Shown here piece by piece: positions 63,773 to 64,000 of a stretch of 64,000 bases of DNA (its first letter is position 1; each line of letters starts with the position of its first letter). Below the pieces are notes generated by a model. It worked only from the letters and a program-made list of their open reading frames with translations. It ran no database searches and was not told the DNA's origin. The DNA is from Planctomycetaceae bacterium (GTDB taxonomy: Bacteria > Planctomycetota > Planctomycetia > Planctomycetales > Planctomycetaceae), in assembly GCA_041398825.1 (NCBI GenBank), contig JAWKTX010000015.1, forward strand, positions 75,715-139,714, given 5' to 3'. Position numbers and translations under genes: made by a program.

Positions 63773-64000
63773 TACCTTTAACCCAGCCCTGACTCGCTTT
63801 TCCCGTGGTACAGAAAATGGGGGCACGCCAACAGCGACACGAACAGTGTTCCCAGACGAACACAGTGTTCATGAACGTCGTTCCTTATCATCCGCAGTGA
63901 TTCATGACTATCTGGCTGGTGGTTGCCACGGTACAGCGCCGCCGCGCTGGAGATGGAGACGCAGTTTCGCATTGAGCTGGTTGACGATGCCTCGGTTTTT

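Larger units (their letters stand above)
63478..64000. other. Intergenic region with repeat and hairpins
   Basis: About 520 bases to the right edge. It holds a 15-bp tandem duplication (63613-63642) and two hairpins (63655-63696 and 63712-63772). A 64-codon minus frame (63778-63972) is present but not family-like. Confidence 0.5.

Noticed and set aside
63778..63972. 64-codon minus-strand frame
   Set aside because: No recognised domain and no ribosome-binding site; could be part of an intergenic repeat.

Overview
This window is chromosomal DNA from a planctomycete (class Planctomycetia; genus not assignable from sequence alone). The evidence is four large secreted proteins with planctomycete cytochrome C (PSCyt), DUF1549 and DUF1553 domains, two DUF1501 partners, a DUF1559 pseudopilin-like protein, an iduronate-2-sulfatase-like enzyme, an SHD1-domain protein and many Sec-type signal peptides. 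No tRNA, rRNA, CRISPR array, complete insertion sequence or phage gene was seen.

Layout. 1-3700: the end of a secreted serine hydrolase (cut by the window edge), a SnoaL-like protein and a gene-poor stretch. 3.7-8.8 kb: a SulP transporter, a membrane-anchored SRPBCC protein, a GNAT acetyltransferase and a large secreted protein. 8.9-17.7 kb: a PSCyt protein, an uncharacterised protein, a histone-deacetylase-fold enzyme, a DUF1559 gene behind a Fur-box-like palindrome, and a ketoacyl synthase. 17.9-24.1 kb: a BIG2/PSCyt protein, a PPC-domain protein and an alpha/beta-hydrolase-like protein. 24.1-32.4 kb: a helix-hairpin-helix protein overlapping an ABC exporter, an SHD1/zinc-ribbon protein, two tandem PAS-LuxR regulators, a sulfatase and a divergent alpha/beta hydrolase. 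32.4-34.4 kb: the most unusual stretch, with twin pilin-like genes followed by three tandem copies of a 100-bp hairpin-rich unit, a gene remnant, a dispersed palindromic repeat and a strong terminator. 34.4-44.7 kb: two consecutive PSCyt/DUF1501 pairs on the minus strand. 45-64 kb: mostly housekeeping or unknown genes, including a macro-domain protein, a TIM-barrel/metallo-hydrolase/ThiF operon, orphan mraZ, RidA, a GDSL hydrolase, a cupredoxin, a ComM-like ATPase, a nucleotidyltransferase-HD protein, two large unknown proteins and a response regulator.

How the genes fit together. PSCyt/DUF1549/DUF1553 and DUF1501 proteins, the sulfatase, the PPC protein and the secreted hydrolases are the usual exported repertoire that planctomycetes are thought to use for complex, often sulfated, polysaccharides. 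The carbohydrate-binding-like modules inserted in three of the PSCyt proteins fit that. The two PAS-LuxR proteins lie beside the sulfatase and could be local regulators, but this is inference.

The main things to follow up are a roughly 100-bp palindromic repeat present four times (1608, 20488, 29496, 32664), three copies lying just after a reading frame and oriented with it; the tandem array and long 3' region of the twin pilin genes; the Fur-like site before the DUF1559 gene; and a PSCyt cluster that appears to lack its DUF1501 gene where one repeat copy sits.
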